From NCBI GenBank assembly GCA_950295325.1, contig OX485806.1, forward strand, positions 30,194,001-30,258,000: DNA of 64,000 bases, in the 5' to 3' direction. Under the pieces are notes generated by a model. It was given only the letters and a program-made list of their open reading frames with translations. It searched no databases and was not told where the DNA came from. Below, in pieces: positions 36,023 to 47,620 of this stretch; position 1 is the stretch's first letter; each line of letters opens with the position of its first letter. A program made the translations under genes and the position numbers. The stretch comes from Polytrichum commune. Lineage: Eukaryota > Streptophyta > Polytrichopsida > Polytrichales > Polytrichaceae.

Positions 36023-38055
36023 GATTCTAGACTGCTCACCCGAAAAACCTCTAATTTGCTAGCAATATCCTCCTCCCGAATCTTCAGTCCCTGAAATCAA
36101 GAGGCTTGTCAGGGATCATACACATGTCTTCAAAAAGGATATTTGAATCCTCTTCCCAAAAATGATACAAATAATTGCAACAGTTGCCTCATAGGTAAGG
36201 TGCTTATATTTGCCTTATAAACTAGGTAATGATGCGAGGAGCCCTGACACAGTCTGAAGTAGGCGCCCGACGTATCAAGCCACGGTAGCTTCAAGGTAGA
36301 TGTTGGCTGCTTACTACAACTGATTGTAGGGCGACACATATCTATTAGCATACGTAGTGAGCAAGCCAAGGCAAGGCCATGAATCTATGGGTGGTAATGT
36401 GTCTTATTGTACCCAATCAGAAATAAACCCTTCAACCGAAAAAAAAGTATGATCGGTCGTTTATAATGCTTTAAGTTATGAATGAAAACCAAAAAGACGT
36501 CATATGTTATATGTTTCGATGAAATTGGCCAATTGTGCTCATAATCACTAGGCACCAGGATCTATGTGTGATCGTTCAAAGGCAAAGACAATCTTCACCG
36601 ACCTTTCATTTCAAAGTTTGCATCTCATGACACTCCGATTATGATGAAACATGAAATGACAATCTTCGTGATTCATCGCTATTACTGACAATTTTCTATA
36701 CGATCAACCGGTCGAAATTATCTGTAGATATGCAACTGCCCACATTAGCGGCCAGACAGAAAGTTTCAATCGCATTATCCTAGAAACAAATCACAAATTC
36801 AACATGGAATCTTCTCCGTAATCTCCAACGAAAATGTTGCGTCATCAATACTCTCCCTAATATCACACGGTTCCATATACCAATTCATACTCTAAACTAA
36901 AGAAAGTATGAGGAGTACACGGGAAGTCATCGAATGCAGGAGTAAACTCTTTCCCCTAAGCCTCTGAAGATGAGTGTCTCCGGCGACAGCAGCCATTTGC
37001 TCAGAAGTAGTAACCGCACACATTAAATAGAAGCTCGGCGTCTGGGTAAAAGGCACAATCGGATGCAAAATTCACTAGTTAAGTATAAGCTCGCCCCTAC
37101 CCACTGCAAAAGAAAGCAATTGAATCTCTCATCATCACCGTCTGAGATTCCGTGTCAAGCGTCAATGGCTCCGTCAACGTTTCTCGTTTATCGACAGGTT
37201 CGACATTCCTCCTCCTCGGGTGCCGTGAACGACAAAACACTTTCCCCAAATGTTACACGCAGCTTGGGCAACTCATGAAAACCAGCCTCGGCAGCAGCAG
37301 AAAGGAGCGAACCAGCGCTGGCCAAACCAACTCACTGCGCTAAGAAAGGTAGCAAGAAGGATTCCACCGGCCACTTGTCGCAGATTCACACTCTTCAACA
37401 ATTCACGCAGAAACTAGACTAACCCCCCACTAACCCATGACACGAGGTCACCGACCTCATCCATAACTTCGTCAAGCAAGCCCAAAGTCGGAAAGATTGA
37501 CACTGGATTAAACCCCGACTAGTAACTAACCTGCAGAAAAGTCGCAAGCACTTGACCGGACCACTCTCCAACAATTCACGCCGGAACTAGTACCCCATGA
37601 CACAAAGTGACCCCGACCCTTACCTCATCCATAACTCCATCAACCAGGAAAGCTCAAACGAATCCACAAGCGGATTCAACCCCGAGTAAAGTGTAAACCA
37701 ACCTGCACAAGAATCTGCAGCCGCGAGCGTCGGTTGCTCCGAAGACGACGACGTGGTGGTGGTGGTGATGATGATGAAAGAACAACAATGACGGCAGCTC
37801 TTCCTCCTCATTTGCTACTCCTTCCAAAAACTCACAACGCCTACATCCTCCACAACCACTCTAAACCCCTCCAGAATCCAATCAACACGCAAAACCCACC
37901 CTCCACCTCCTAACCCAATCTCCCAAGCACAAAACCCTCGCAACTAACTTAAACCAAGCTCTGGCAACCTCAACCTGAACCTCGTGACCCTCGCAACTGG
38001 AGCTCAAATCCTGGCACCGCCGTCACTTGAAGCATTGACTTTTGAGAACTCTCCG

Positions 38056-38117
<62 letters not shown>

Positions 38118-38619
38118 TGTGGCAAGCAAACACTTAAATTTAGTGCTCAAGAACTAATACAAGCAGCGTCACTAACTTGGGACTCTTGGGAGCAAGCAGA
38201 AGAGGAGCAAGAAGAAGTAATGGGTCACCCACCTCTCTCCCCCTCTCTCTCTCCCTCCTCTCCCCGAATTCCCTGCTGTGGCTCCGATTGTAGCGGAATC
38301 ACGTCGACTGGCTGCCACATATCACGAAGATTCGTGCCCCCTGTGGAAACGTTTCACACTGGACCACTAGATTCATAACCAGCTTTATCACAACAAGGTA
38401 AAGTAGTAGAGTAGTGAGGAAATTCTATGAGGAGAAATATATGATGATATGCATGATTCTACCCAAGTTATGTGACTGACATGTGATAGGCTATGTAAGC
38501 AAGTAAGTTAAGAATTCGTTGGTGTGGAATCTCGGTGCGTGGGGGGCCCTACAGCGTTGACATTCAATTCTCTCCTCTAGGTTTCAAGTTTCTGTGATGA
38601 ATGTGATGGCATGGGGCCA
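36023..38619. other. Upstream flank of the PP2C gene
   Basis: No further gene was recognised. This is the promoter side of the minus-strand PP2C gene and probably holds its 5' UTR. From about 37060 to 38340 it is less AT-rich and has short unproven frames on both strands, such as 37620-37811 on the minus strand (SFIIITTTTTSSSSEQ). It carries the (AG)n run listed separately. No TATA box could be tied to a start. Confidence 0.4.
38061..38114. repeat. (AG)27 microsatellite
   Basis: A perfect AG run, which reads CT on the strand of the PP2C gene about 2 kb downstream. CT-rich runs are common in plant 5' UTRs and promoters, and this one may be in the PP2C 5' region. That link is inference. Confidence 0.95.
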
Positions 38620-38865
38620 GTGTCTAGCGAGATTTTTTGGGCATAATCGGTCGAGATCCGGGTGTTTTCCCAAGTCCAACCGGTAATAACACGCTGACAC
38701 CTTTCAGTTTTTGTTTATTAATCTGATGAGGTGGTCCCTAGATTCCTCTTCAAAAAAACGATCGGTAATGTTGTTCCTAAAGACTTGAACTTGAATTGGT
38801 TGCATCTATCTCAAACTCCACCGGTTCATCTGGATCTAACTTAGCGGTGGGCTCTCCCATCACTT
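38620..38865 (-). mobile_element. CCGGTT MITE, MULE-like, diverged full-length copy
   Basis: About 246 bp, in the same orientation as the copy at 22928. It contains GCGAGATTTTTTGGGCATAA, AAGTCCAACCGGTAA, CGATCGGTAATGTT and GGTTCATCTGGATCTAAC. Flanks GGCATGGGGCCA (38608) and GGATGGGGCGCA (38866) look like a decayed duplication. It is more diverged than the copies at 22928 and 61591. Confidence 0.72.
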
Positions 38866-41800
38866 GGATGGGGCGCACCTTTTTAAGTTAATTCTGGTCC
38901 TGCAGTTGACATTGCATTGGGGTTGGAGTTGCTGGAGTTGGAGTTGAGCTGGTCCATGCATGGGTGTACTTTGTGGATGGACTCTTTTGTTGGGTGGCTG
39001 TAGTGGTAGTGGATGGGATGAGGTAGAGGGTTTTGGGGCTTGCCATGGCCCATTGGTGGCCGTGCTCGTGGCTCTGCCGATTTGCCGCCACTCTAAGCAA
39101 CCTTCCGGATTCCTCCAAATTAAACCCCCACACTATATTATGACAAGTGTGTGTGGGGGACTAATTGGAAGATTCTTCTTGGCTAACCAAATAAGTAAGG
39201 TATAATGTGGGCCTTATTTGTTTAATATGTGGTCTCTCTTCATAATCGGACATCTAGACTCGAGTGGTAGAGCATCGAGGGGGTGCTTCGACCAAGCCTT
39301 TGGCTAGTTTAGCCTAATTTGGGAGTCGAATTGGATTAGAGCTATTGGTGTGCATGATTGGCTTGCCAAATTAGTTTGGTGTTGGATATGTTAGAAACGA
39401 AAATAGAATGAGGGGAACATCATATGAATATACGACAACTTTTTGATATGTATCACTTACCCAAGCTAGCTTCTTGAATCTCGACCCACATGTTTTCCAC
39501 TACAAATGGTTTCCAAAGTCGTCCCGACGATCGCCCCAAATTGCCCCCCTTTTTTGCCCAAAATTATGTCTGCTTTCTCCCAAAACCACCAAGCGCACCT
39601 TCACTAAAACCAACATTTCATCCAATAGAGGAATTTGAGCCCTCAGCATGGGATTTCATTAATAAATGTATAAGCAACCACCCTTAGATCACCTTGGCGA
39701 TTGCCCAAATCCAATCCCACTCGCGTCCAGAACCAACCTTGCATTCTCCTAAAAGCGTCCTACTTCAATCACGCAAATCCATCCATGCTTTACACTAGTA
39801 GAGACATTCGGACGGTTTGAGGAGTGCTATATTTGGTTATGGGATTCAAAGGCATGCATAGGATGCGCTTTTAGGAGAGGATTGAAATTAGCACCCTCTA
39901 CCTTACTTATGGAATGGCTTGGAGTCAAGAGCAAACTGACACCAAAAATACACATGACATCATGACGGGGTTGGACTTAGATGTGCTCAAAACACGTGAA
40001 CCGATTTAGGTCCAACAATTAACACTATCAATATATGATCCCCAACTACACAAATGAGGCATGTGGGGCTTGCGCCTTACATGGTCACTTTCCTTAATTA
40101 AGGTAGAGAAACGGAAAACGGTGAATGACCACTACTAGAGCATTAGACTAGGAGTAGAATGATTCTTGTGTGGACCCAAATTATGGCTAATTGTAAACAT
40201 TGGTGGGCCAAAAAGGATGTAGTTGTAACGTCTCTCGTCATAATAAAAAATAAAAATAAAATGAGAGGCATGATCCACCCAACCTTGAGCTTTATATACT
40301 TGTAGGAACTAAGAGTTGAAGCTCCCCTCAACTAGTCCTCAATCATATAGTTAACCGGCTCGCCCTCCATGCCTTTGGGGTGAGTTTAGTGATCTTAACT
40401 AATGGTCATTATTTACGAGGTGAGAACATCGTGTAACACCATAGTCCCAACTAGTAGGTAACTCCCCTTTCCCCTTTATCTCCCAGGGTGGAGTTCTCTA
40501 GTCTTACAAATAATAGAGTCTCATTGGAATTAGATATAGCAAAGCTAACTAATAAATAGATACATGTTACAGCAATGATAGGCCGGGAGGTGACACTATC
40601 TCATGAGCAGAGCCTCTAAGGTTATTTATGTGTATTTACATGTCTGTATATACTCCTACCTCCATATAATTGGATACATGGTTAAATATTTTCAAGTTTG
40701 CCCGAATTGTTTTTAAGACTGCCCAAAAAATTATCTTTGGAAGGGTTGCACGAAAGAAGATTTTATTTGGGGGGCAGCCCATGAAGAATCAATTCAATGC
40801 ATGTCGGGAAAATGGAAAATGTACAATATTGCACTTTTGCCTTTAGTATCCAACAAAAGAAGGTACACACCAATATGTGACACATACATATACACATGGA
40901 TATTATATGCATACATTTATCATATGTTCTGCAAGTTGGATAGAGAGTTTTATTTTCACATACATATTTATAGTAATTTCTAATAAAAAGTAATACTCAA
41001 AATATTTTTATTATATAATAAAATGTATTTTATTAAAAAATGTAGTGGATATCACATAGCAAGATTAACATCTCGGACTTGCCCCTCCTGAATTATATCC
41101 ACTAAAATTGTTACCTGTTGAAAGTCTAATCACTGCAACCTAAACCACATGATCATGGCTAAGGAGTTTTTGTAGAGAAGCAAGGCTCTAGGTATTGTAA
41201 ATAAACGAATCTTCTTCCTTGTTTGCATGCAACACTAATTAATCAAAACAAATTGCACAAGTTGCCAAGCATGTTGCGGGTGGGGCGGTCGGCCATGCCG
41301 CCTCACCCATATAAGCCTTTAGGAATTTGGGCAAGGGCCCTACCCCACCGTGAAATAACCTTTTGTCCCTCTCCTAAGAGTTGGGGCCATGTAGACATTT
41401 TCCCTTAGCCGCTGGAGGTGCAGTTCCCGAGAAGCTTCAGACCTCCATAACTTCCTCATCTGGTTTTTGAATCTAATAAATGATCACTCCATCGTCATCT
41501 ACGCTTCACGTAGATGCCGATGAACTCCTCACTTGCCCCATTCGGGCAAGTATAGCCGAAGTTATGGCTATTTTAACCTTGGCAGTCTTGGGCGCCACTC
41601 CCAGGTCACTATTGTCCCTGGAGTGCTGGGCGTTGTCCCTAGGCAGCGCCCCCCCCTCAAATTGCCATATCTCCTAGCTCACACCTCTGATTAAGGTGTT
41701 CTTGAGCATTTTAGAATCCGGACGTCATAAGCTACCCAATGCTCATGGCCTTACCCTCATGACTCCTAGTATGCGCGGGTGGGAGGCGTTCCCAATGCCC

Positions 41801-42689
41801 AGAGCCCTCACCCACACTAGGATCACTTGGGCCCTCTCACCAATGGTGCCACAAGTCTCGGGTGTCACTCCGGGGTCCCCCTTGTGCCCATGGTGTTTCG
41901 GACACTCCTCATGGAGAAGTGTGCAACACTCACCCCCACCTAGTGGAGTCAATGCCCTCATTGACTATACTTGTAGTTGGTACACCAATTCTCAAGTTGC
42001 CATCCTCTCGGTGTGGCAATGTGTTTCCCTTGGGGTGCAACCCCCATAATGCATCTTCAAATTTGGCACAGTCCCAAAGGTGTCGTTCCTAGGTGGTCCA
42101 TTAGTGACCTTGAATTTCTTTTCCAAGGACCTAAACTACACTAGACCCTCTTACTTTGAGACTCACTTGGGTTGCTCCACTGGCCTAACTCTACCCTTTT
42201 GACACAACTAAGTTGGACTGCGACGCTTCAACTAAGTTGTCTCGGTTGCAACTCCAAGATGGCTTTCCATAGTTAAGCCTCAATCACACGGGGGTGATGC
42301 CAAGTCCCGCCCGACTCGGTTTCCACTTTGCTCTATCGAGACATGGGTTCATGACTCCCATGCACCAACTCTTATTAGCTTGTGGGTTGCACTTTTATGA
42401 GCACGCGCCATCACCTTGCCCCGCCCGGATAAGCTCATGGCTAAGAGGTTGCTTAGTTTTATTCAAGCCCCCTCCAAGCCGGTCCCCAATTACTCGGCTT
42501 ACCCAACCTAGTTTGGCATGTCTATTTCCCCTCTTCCACTAACCAAACACAAGTACAAGACTAGGACCTCATCTCATACTCTTCTCTTTACACCTCTAAA
42601 GTTGAACTTTATTGCTTCAAGTCCAAGAACAAGTACATGTTGTGAAAGGCATTGCCTTCAAGCTAAGTGTGCTATTAGTGTTTCTTCCC
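38866..42689. other. Non-coding region
   Basis: No gene was recognised. A weak tRNA-like A-box string (CTCGAGTGGTAGAGC, near 39261) is present without a convincing B box. The C-rich stretch at 41220-42690 has no coding signal; because it lies directly 3' of the chromovirus fossil, it may be that element's non-coding end. Confidence 0.4.
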
Positions 42690-43160
42690 CACTAAAGGAG
42701 ATTGATGTCCTCATCAATGCCTACAGTTCTTTTTATTGGAACCTCTAGCCCTAGTTTCTTCAAAGTGCTCCACCAATTCTTTGGCATTCACCATGTCTCT
42801 TGCCGCTACTCAAGTGGCTTCTTTCGCATGGTATCCTTGCCACTTCACCAAGTACTCCTTTCATTTTTGCTTGGGGTTCTTACACTTGAGGATGCCCTCT
42901 ACCTCGTATTCCAAATGATCTCTTACAAGGTCGTGAGGCGGCCTAATCACTTGCTTGCGAACGGGCCACAATGTGTCTTCCTTGAATGGCTTAAGTAGTG
43001 AGACATGGAATGTTGGATGCACTTTGATATCGGGTGGTAACTCCACCTTATACACGTCCTTGAACACTCGTTCCACGATGGGAAATGGACCTGCAAATTT
43101 GGACATGAACTTTGGAGTGAGACCATAGTTTCGTGAGTTCCCGTTGAGATTCACTCCTCA
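42690..43160 (-). mobile_element. Ty3/Gypsy chromovirus fossil, 3' part of pol
   Basis: The minus strand encodes the tail of an integrase (KFAGPFPIVERV, HPTFHVSLLKPF) followed by the start of a chromodomain (YEVEGILK), the mark of plant chromoviruses. Only this end is recognisable; gag, protease, reverse transcriptase and RNase H were not seen. It is broken and incomplete. It adjoins tandem arrays. A TATATAAAGG sequence on the minus strand at about 44440 could belong to its LTR, which is unproven. Age cannot be judged without paired LTRs, but the decay suggests it is not recent. Confidence 0.8.
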
Positions 43161-43202
43161 TATTTTAAGTCTTTTCTTTTATGAAAAAGTTTTGATGAAT
43201 TT

Positions 43203-44345
43203 CTCTAAGTCTTGGATTCGAGATGCTCGGAAAATTTCTCTAAGTCTTTGAGTCCTCATGCTCCGGTAAATCTCTCTAAGTCTTGGAGTCTTCTTGCTCT
43301 GGTAAGTTTCTCTAAGTCTTGAACTCTTCATGCTCTAGTAAGTTTCTCTAAGTTTTGGACTCTTCACGCTCCGGTAGATTTCTCTAAGTCTCTAGGCCTT
43401 CAACCTTGTAATTTTTTTTAAAGTCCCTTAGTCTCTGAGGGTCCTCAAGTCTTGTCCAACTCCATTAATTCCCTTAGTCTCTAAAGGTCCTCAACCTAGG
43501 TCTAAGTTCTTAAATTCCTTAGTCTCCAAGGGTCTTCAAGCTGGGTCTAAGTTCTTTAAACCCCTTAGAGCAAGGCCAGTCATGCCTGCATCTGCATCCG
43601 CATCCGGAAACAGAAAGTGGCCTCTGTCCGGGATGGGAGATGCAGATGCAGGGAGGCCTCCCACTCGTCTGCCACCCCACTCCCAGTCTGCATCGTCATC
43701 GGGTAACTTTACTGCTCAGTAATTCTCAAACTCAACCAGGGCAAGCCCAAATCAGAGCAAGTACATTTACTATTAGAGCAACAAGTACTAATTAACTCAA
43801 GTAAGTTACCTCGGGAGTCGGGAGTGGTCATGTCAGAAGGTTAACCCTGCTCTCACTTTACCTTGTCTCATCTGTCATAATTGTGAAATGTGCTTGTCTT
43901 GCATGGATAGCAGAGTGCCTGCATAACTGAAGGTTATGCAGGCAGATGGCTGCACCCTGTATAAAACTTCATCCCATATATCCAATATTGACGATCACTG
44001 GGCTAATTCCCTGCAATGGCATCTGCATCTTGGATGATAAAGGGGCGATGCAGATGCAGGTGCCAGCAGACTGGCCTTGCCCTTAGTCTCCAAGGGTCTT
44101 CAAGCCGGGTCTAAGTTCTTTAAATCCCTTAGTCTCCAAGGGTCTTCCAGTTTTGATGAAATTCTGCAAGTTTGTTTGCCTTCAAAGGCTTCTACGCCTT
44201 GATAGATATTTCTAACTAAGTCTTTTTCCTCCAAAGTACTCCAAGCCTCATCGGGTTTGTCTAAGTCTTTTCGCCTCCAAAGGTCTCCAAGGATCTTCAA
44301 GCCTTCAAGCGTCTTCAAGTCTTTAAGCATCTTCAAGTCTTCAAG
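43203..44345 (-). repeat. Adjacent 36-bp and 46-bp tandem arrays
   Basis: The 36-bp array has six units sharing TTTCTCTAAGTCTT, with CTCTAAG at 43203, 43238, 43274, 43310, 43346 and 43382. A 45-46-bp array follows, with CCTTAGTCTC at about 43426, 43472, 43517, 43563, 44081 and 44127. It shares GGTCTTCAAGCCGGGTCTAA and decays to shorter CTTCAAGTCTT repeats up to 44345. A MITE (43568-44082) splits the second array exactly at CCCTTA. On the minus strand the later part is an open frame rich in LEDLK-like repeats, which is probably just the array read through. Confidence 0.82.
43568..44082. mobile_element. Tourist-like (PIF/Harbinger) MITE in a tandem array
   Basis: A 515-bp element flanked by TTA (43565-43567 and 44083-44085). 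Ends are GAGCAAGGCCAGTCATGCC and, reverse-complemented, GGGCAAGGCCAGTCTGCTGG. Just inside the ends lie TGCATCTGCATC repeats on both sides. TTA duplication and G-rich ends fit PIF/Harbinger, but the ends differ from the 13284 element, so a different autonomous partner is likely. The host array resumes in register on the far side. Confidence 0.85.
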
Positions 44346-45890
44346 CCTCATGCTCCCGATAGTTTTTGCGGCGCTCGCATGAGATAGTCGATGCAAAATG
44401 AGCACCCTTAGGGCCCCCTTTGTGCCCCTTTATATAGGGCCTATAGGGCCTAACATATACGGTTCCCTTAATGGGACAGTTATGCTTTCCTCCCCTATCG
44501 CCAATTTGTTTACTAATTTCAGCATTGGAGGTTTTTCATTTCTAATTTTGTCATGGAAGATATAATTTGATATTAATCACGTGTTATATATAGATGTGCT
44601 TGTGAAAGTCATGCGATTATTCAACCATATGCCTAGATGGGCCGTGAGACTCCGTTGCATCATGTGCAATCTCATCCCATTTGTTCATCCAAAATTGGTT
44701 AGTATTCATTTAAGGATACACATCCATAAACACTATATTCGTTAATCGGAGACTTTGGAAAGTCTCAAAATCAAATTCACCCATAGTTTGGGATGCCAAT
44801 ATTGTGAGCATACATTATAATGGGAACATTGGGAACATTGGGAAAATGATAGTTCATAAGTTTGTACGCAAAGAATATTCACATTACTAAATATAGTAAT
44901 TTAAAATATCGTGATCAAAACATGAACTTCACATGGAAAATAACAATCAAATCTCCCAAAAAATGGTTTTATGTCATTATAGAGTCTAGGATGCGCATCC
45001 CATATGGAAAGGTCTTATTGAATTAGATGGCATATCCCAAACTTATTTAAAATAAGTTTGAATGTAGCCGCAATACAACCAAGTCTATACAATGCCCCTA
45101 TTTCCACACTAATTCCAACCTATGTTATGTCCACCGAAAGATGTATCCACAAACACACCCACCACGATTGTCCCGTCAATATTGTCAGCCGATCGGGAAG
45201 AGAGTTCACATTCATTATCTAAAGACGATGCATATGTCGACAACACAAAGGCACTATCTACTACATCCACTACCATCACACCTAAAAAACAACCATGGAG
45301 TGGACAACCGCATAACCGATGCTATGCAAACAAGAGTGGACACACTATATGTGAGTATATATGACCTGAAATACATACATTTTCCAACTAAAGAGACAAT
45401 AATGACTAGCAAACCAAAGACACGCTCGCATTGTGGACATTAAAAAGTAGGTGTTGGGATACCATTGGAGAACCTCATAAATAAACACAAACATGTGTTC
45501 CAAAACAATCCATGGTCAGGTGCAAATAATCCTTATTTTTCCATTCCAATAAACATGGGCATCACATGGTGTTATTTATTATCTTTAGAAGGCGTTGAAA
45601 TGATTTGTTAAGTAACCATGGACATGATTCTACATCAATACAAGACATGATTTTCACATATGTTCACGAATGCGCGGTCGTAAAGCACATCCCATTTCAT
45701 GATCAAATGTGCATGGGACAAACAACACATGATGTTAAAGATCACACGATACATATATTCACATTGGTGTCAAAGAACATTATACATGCATATGAAAAAA
45801 ATTGCATGATATGGATTTAAAAAATATTAGTCGCATACACAGTCGACACGATGTACGTCGTCGATTATAGGCCCAAAATACAAAAAAATA
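44346..45890. other. Non-coding region
   Basis: No gene was seen. The minus strand has a TATA-like box (TATATAAAGGGGC, about 44440-44428) after a tandem GGCCCTATAGGCCCTATA, possibly part of the chromovirus LTR. The remainder is AT-rich with no feature recognised. Confidence 0.4.
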
Positions 45891-45897
45891 CGACTTG

Positions 45898-46755
45898 GGA
45901 TATACGAATGGGCATTCGTATACCTCCCTATACATATTCCAGGAGGGTATCTTTATGAACGGCCGCGCGTATGTCACATGTTGTATTTTTTATGGCAAAT
46001 AAAATTTAGACTGTAATAATTGTGGTATTTTACGGATGTACTTTCGCAAAACGTATGCCATCATACGGATATTTGGGGCAATTGGATTGGTATACTCCAT
46101 ACGAATGGCCGTTCGTAAAGCTTTGGTAGGTATCTTTATGAATGCCCATTCGTATATCATCATGACAGACTTGTATCATATATCATCATCATATTTGGGT
46201 CGATGCATAGATGTGTCTATGTATGGATGTTGTTTGGATACATAGACCATATTCACAGGTGGTATTTACAAACAACCGTTCATAAGGCTTTGGGTCATAT
46301 CTTTACGAATGTACGTTCGTATATCACCATGACATATTGTTTGGGTCTATGCATAGATGTATGTCCATCTATGGATGTTCCTAGACACATAGACCATACT
46401 CATAGGTGGTATTTACGAACGCACGTTCGTATATCATTATGATATATTGTTTGGGTCTATGCATAGATGTATGTCTATCTATGGATATTGCTAGATACAT
46501 AGACCATGCTCACAGGTGATATTTACGAACACACGTTTGTAAACTCTTAGCCATCACATGTGATTGAATCATTCATACAAGTGCGTTCATTTGTGATTTA
46601 CGAACGCGCGTTTGTAAACTCTCAATCACCATATATGTTTCAACCAATACTACAAATGCGTTGATTTGTGATTTACGAACGTGCGTTTGTAAACTCTCAA
46701 CCATCATCTATGTTTGAACCAATACTACAAATGCATTGATTTGTGATTTGTGATT
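45898..46755 (+). repeat. Palindrome-bearing repeats with 110-bp and 75-bp periods
   Basis: At least eight copies of an ACGAACGNNCGTTCGT-type palindrome or its decayed form (for example ATACGAATGGGCATTCGTAT at about 45908, CGAACGCACGTTCG near 46416, TTACGAACGCGCGTTTGTAA near 46598). Up to about 46540 the copies sit in ~110-bp units with TTGGGTCTATGCATAGATGT. From 46595 they sit in ~75-bp units with CCAATACTACAAATGCGTTG. The spacer DNA differs completely between the two sets and from the arrays inside the neighbouring element; only the palindrome is shared. Confidence 0.8.
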
Positions 46756-46762
46756 TATATTT

Positions 46763-47158
46763 GTACCATAGGTTGGTTGAAGCTTAGAAACATTGGATCT
46801 GGATTCGGTTTGCGAAAACCACCTTTGACAAAAAAACGTTAGCTAGTCATAAGGACCCGAAAACTCCACTATAGGTTGTAGAAGGTTAGAGATGCCAGCT
46901 CTAAGCTTATATTATGGAAACAACATCTAAAAGTTGGCCATTCAGACCAAAAACGTGAGCTCATAGGTAGTGTCCAAGACATATTTTTTAGCCTTAAACG
47001 GAAGTTTAAGGCGATCATACGTCAAAGGAGTTTTCTAGAGATGCACTAGGTTGGGAGGTGTTTTTGCAAGGCTTGGAAATGACTAGCAACAAAAGAATTA
47101 ATGTAGCAAGGAAGGACTGCAAACACCCATTAACAATGGGCTTTCATATATACGTACT
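46763..47158 (+). repeat. Left terminal inverted repeat
   Basis: 396 bp, from GTACCATAGGTTGG to TTCATATATACGTACT. It pairs with 52325-52719 with few differences, mostly single substitutions. The high match implies a recent element or ongoing correction between arms. No coding signal was seen. Confidence 0.9.
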
Positions 47159-47620
47159 ATGCAGCATTTGGTTGCTGCGCAGAAGTTTACGAAAATGTGG
47201 GCCGATGTTTACGAACGCCCGTTCGTAAATGTGGGCCGAGGTTTATGAACGCACGTTCGTAAATGTGGGCCGAGGTTTATGAACGCACGTTCGTAACTGT
47301 GTAGCACTTGGTTGCTGCGCAGAAGCTTACGAAAATGTGGGCCGATGTTTACGAACGCCCGTTCGTAAATGTGGGCCAAGGTTTACGAACGCCCGTTCGT
47401 AAATGTGCAGCACTTGGTTGCTGCGCAGAATTTTGTGAAAATGTGGGCCGAGGTTTACGAACGCCCGTTCATAAATGTGCGCTGACGTTTACGAACGCAC
47501 GTTCGTAACTATGCAGCACTTGGTTGCTGCGCAGAAGTGTACGAAAATGTGGGCCGAGGTTTACGAACGCCCGTTCGTAAATGTGGGCCGACGTTTACGA
47601 ACGCACGTTCGTAAAACTCC
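47159..47620 (+). repeat. Left subterminal palindrome array, nine copies
   Basis: Nine copies of the palindrome, mostly with centre CC or CA (TTACGAACGCCCGTTCGTAA). They are separated by ATGTGGGCCGAGG spacers of 12-13 bp or longer spacers with GCAGCACTTGGTTGCTGC. The longer spacer has its own 6-bp stem (GCAGCA/TGCTGC) and a half-site TTTACGAAAATG. Spacing is about 34 bp for short units and about 70-110 bp for long ones. Confidence 0.88.

Noticed and set aside
39239-39330. tRNA gene or SINE head
   Set aside because: An A-box-like CTCGAGTGGTAGAGC is present, but the B box is poor (GAGTCGAATTGG) and no tRNA fold or tail was found.
44100-44405. 101-residue Lys/Asp/Leu-rich protein on the minus strand
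   Set aside because: It is the 46-bp array read through, with no start context or conserved domain.
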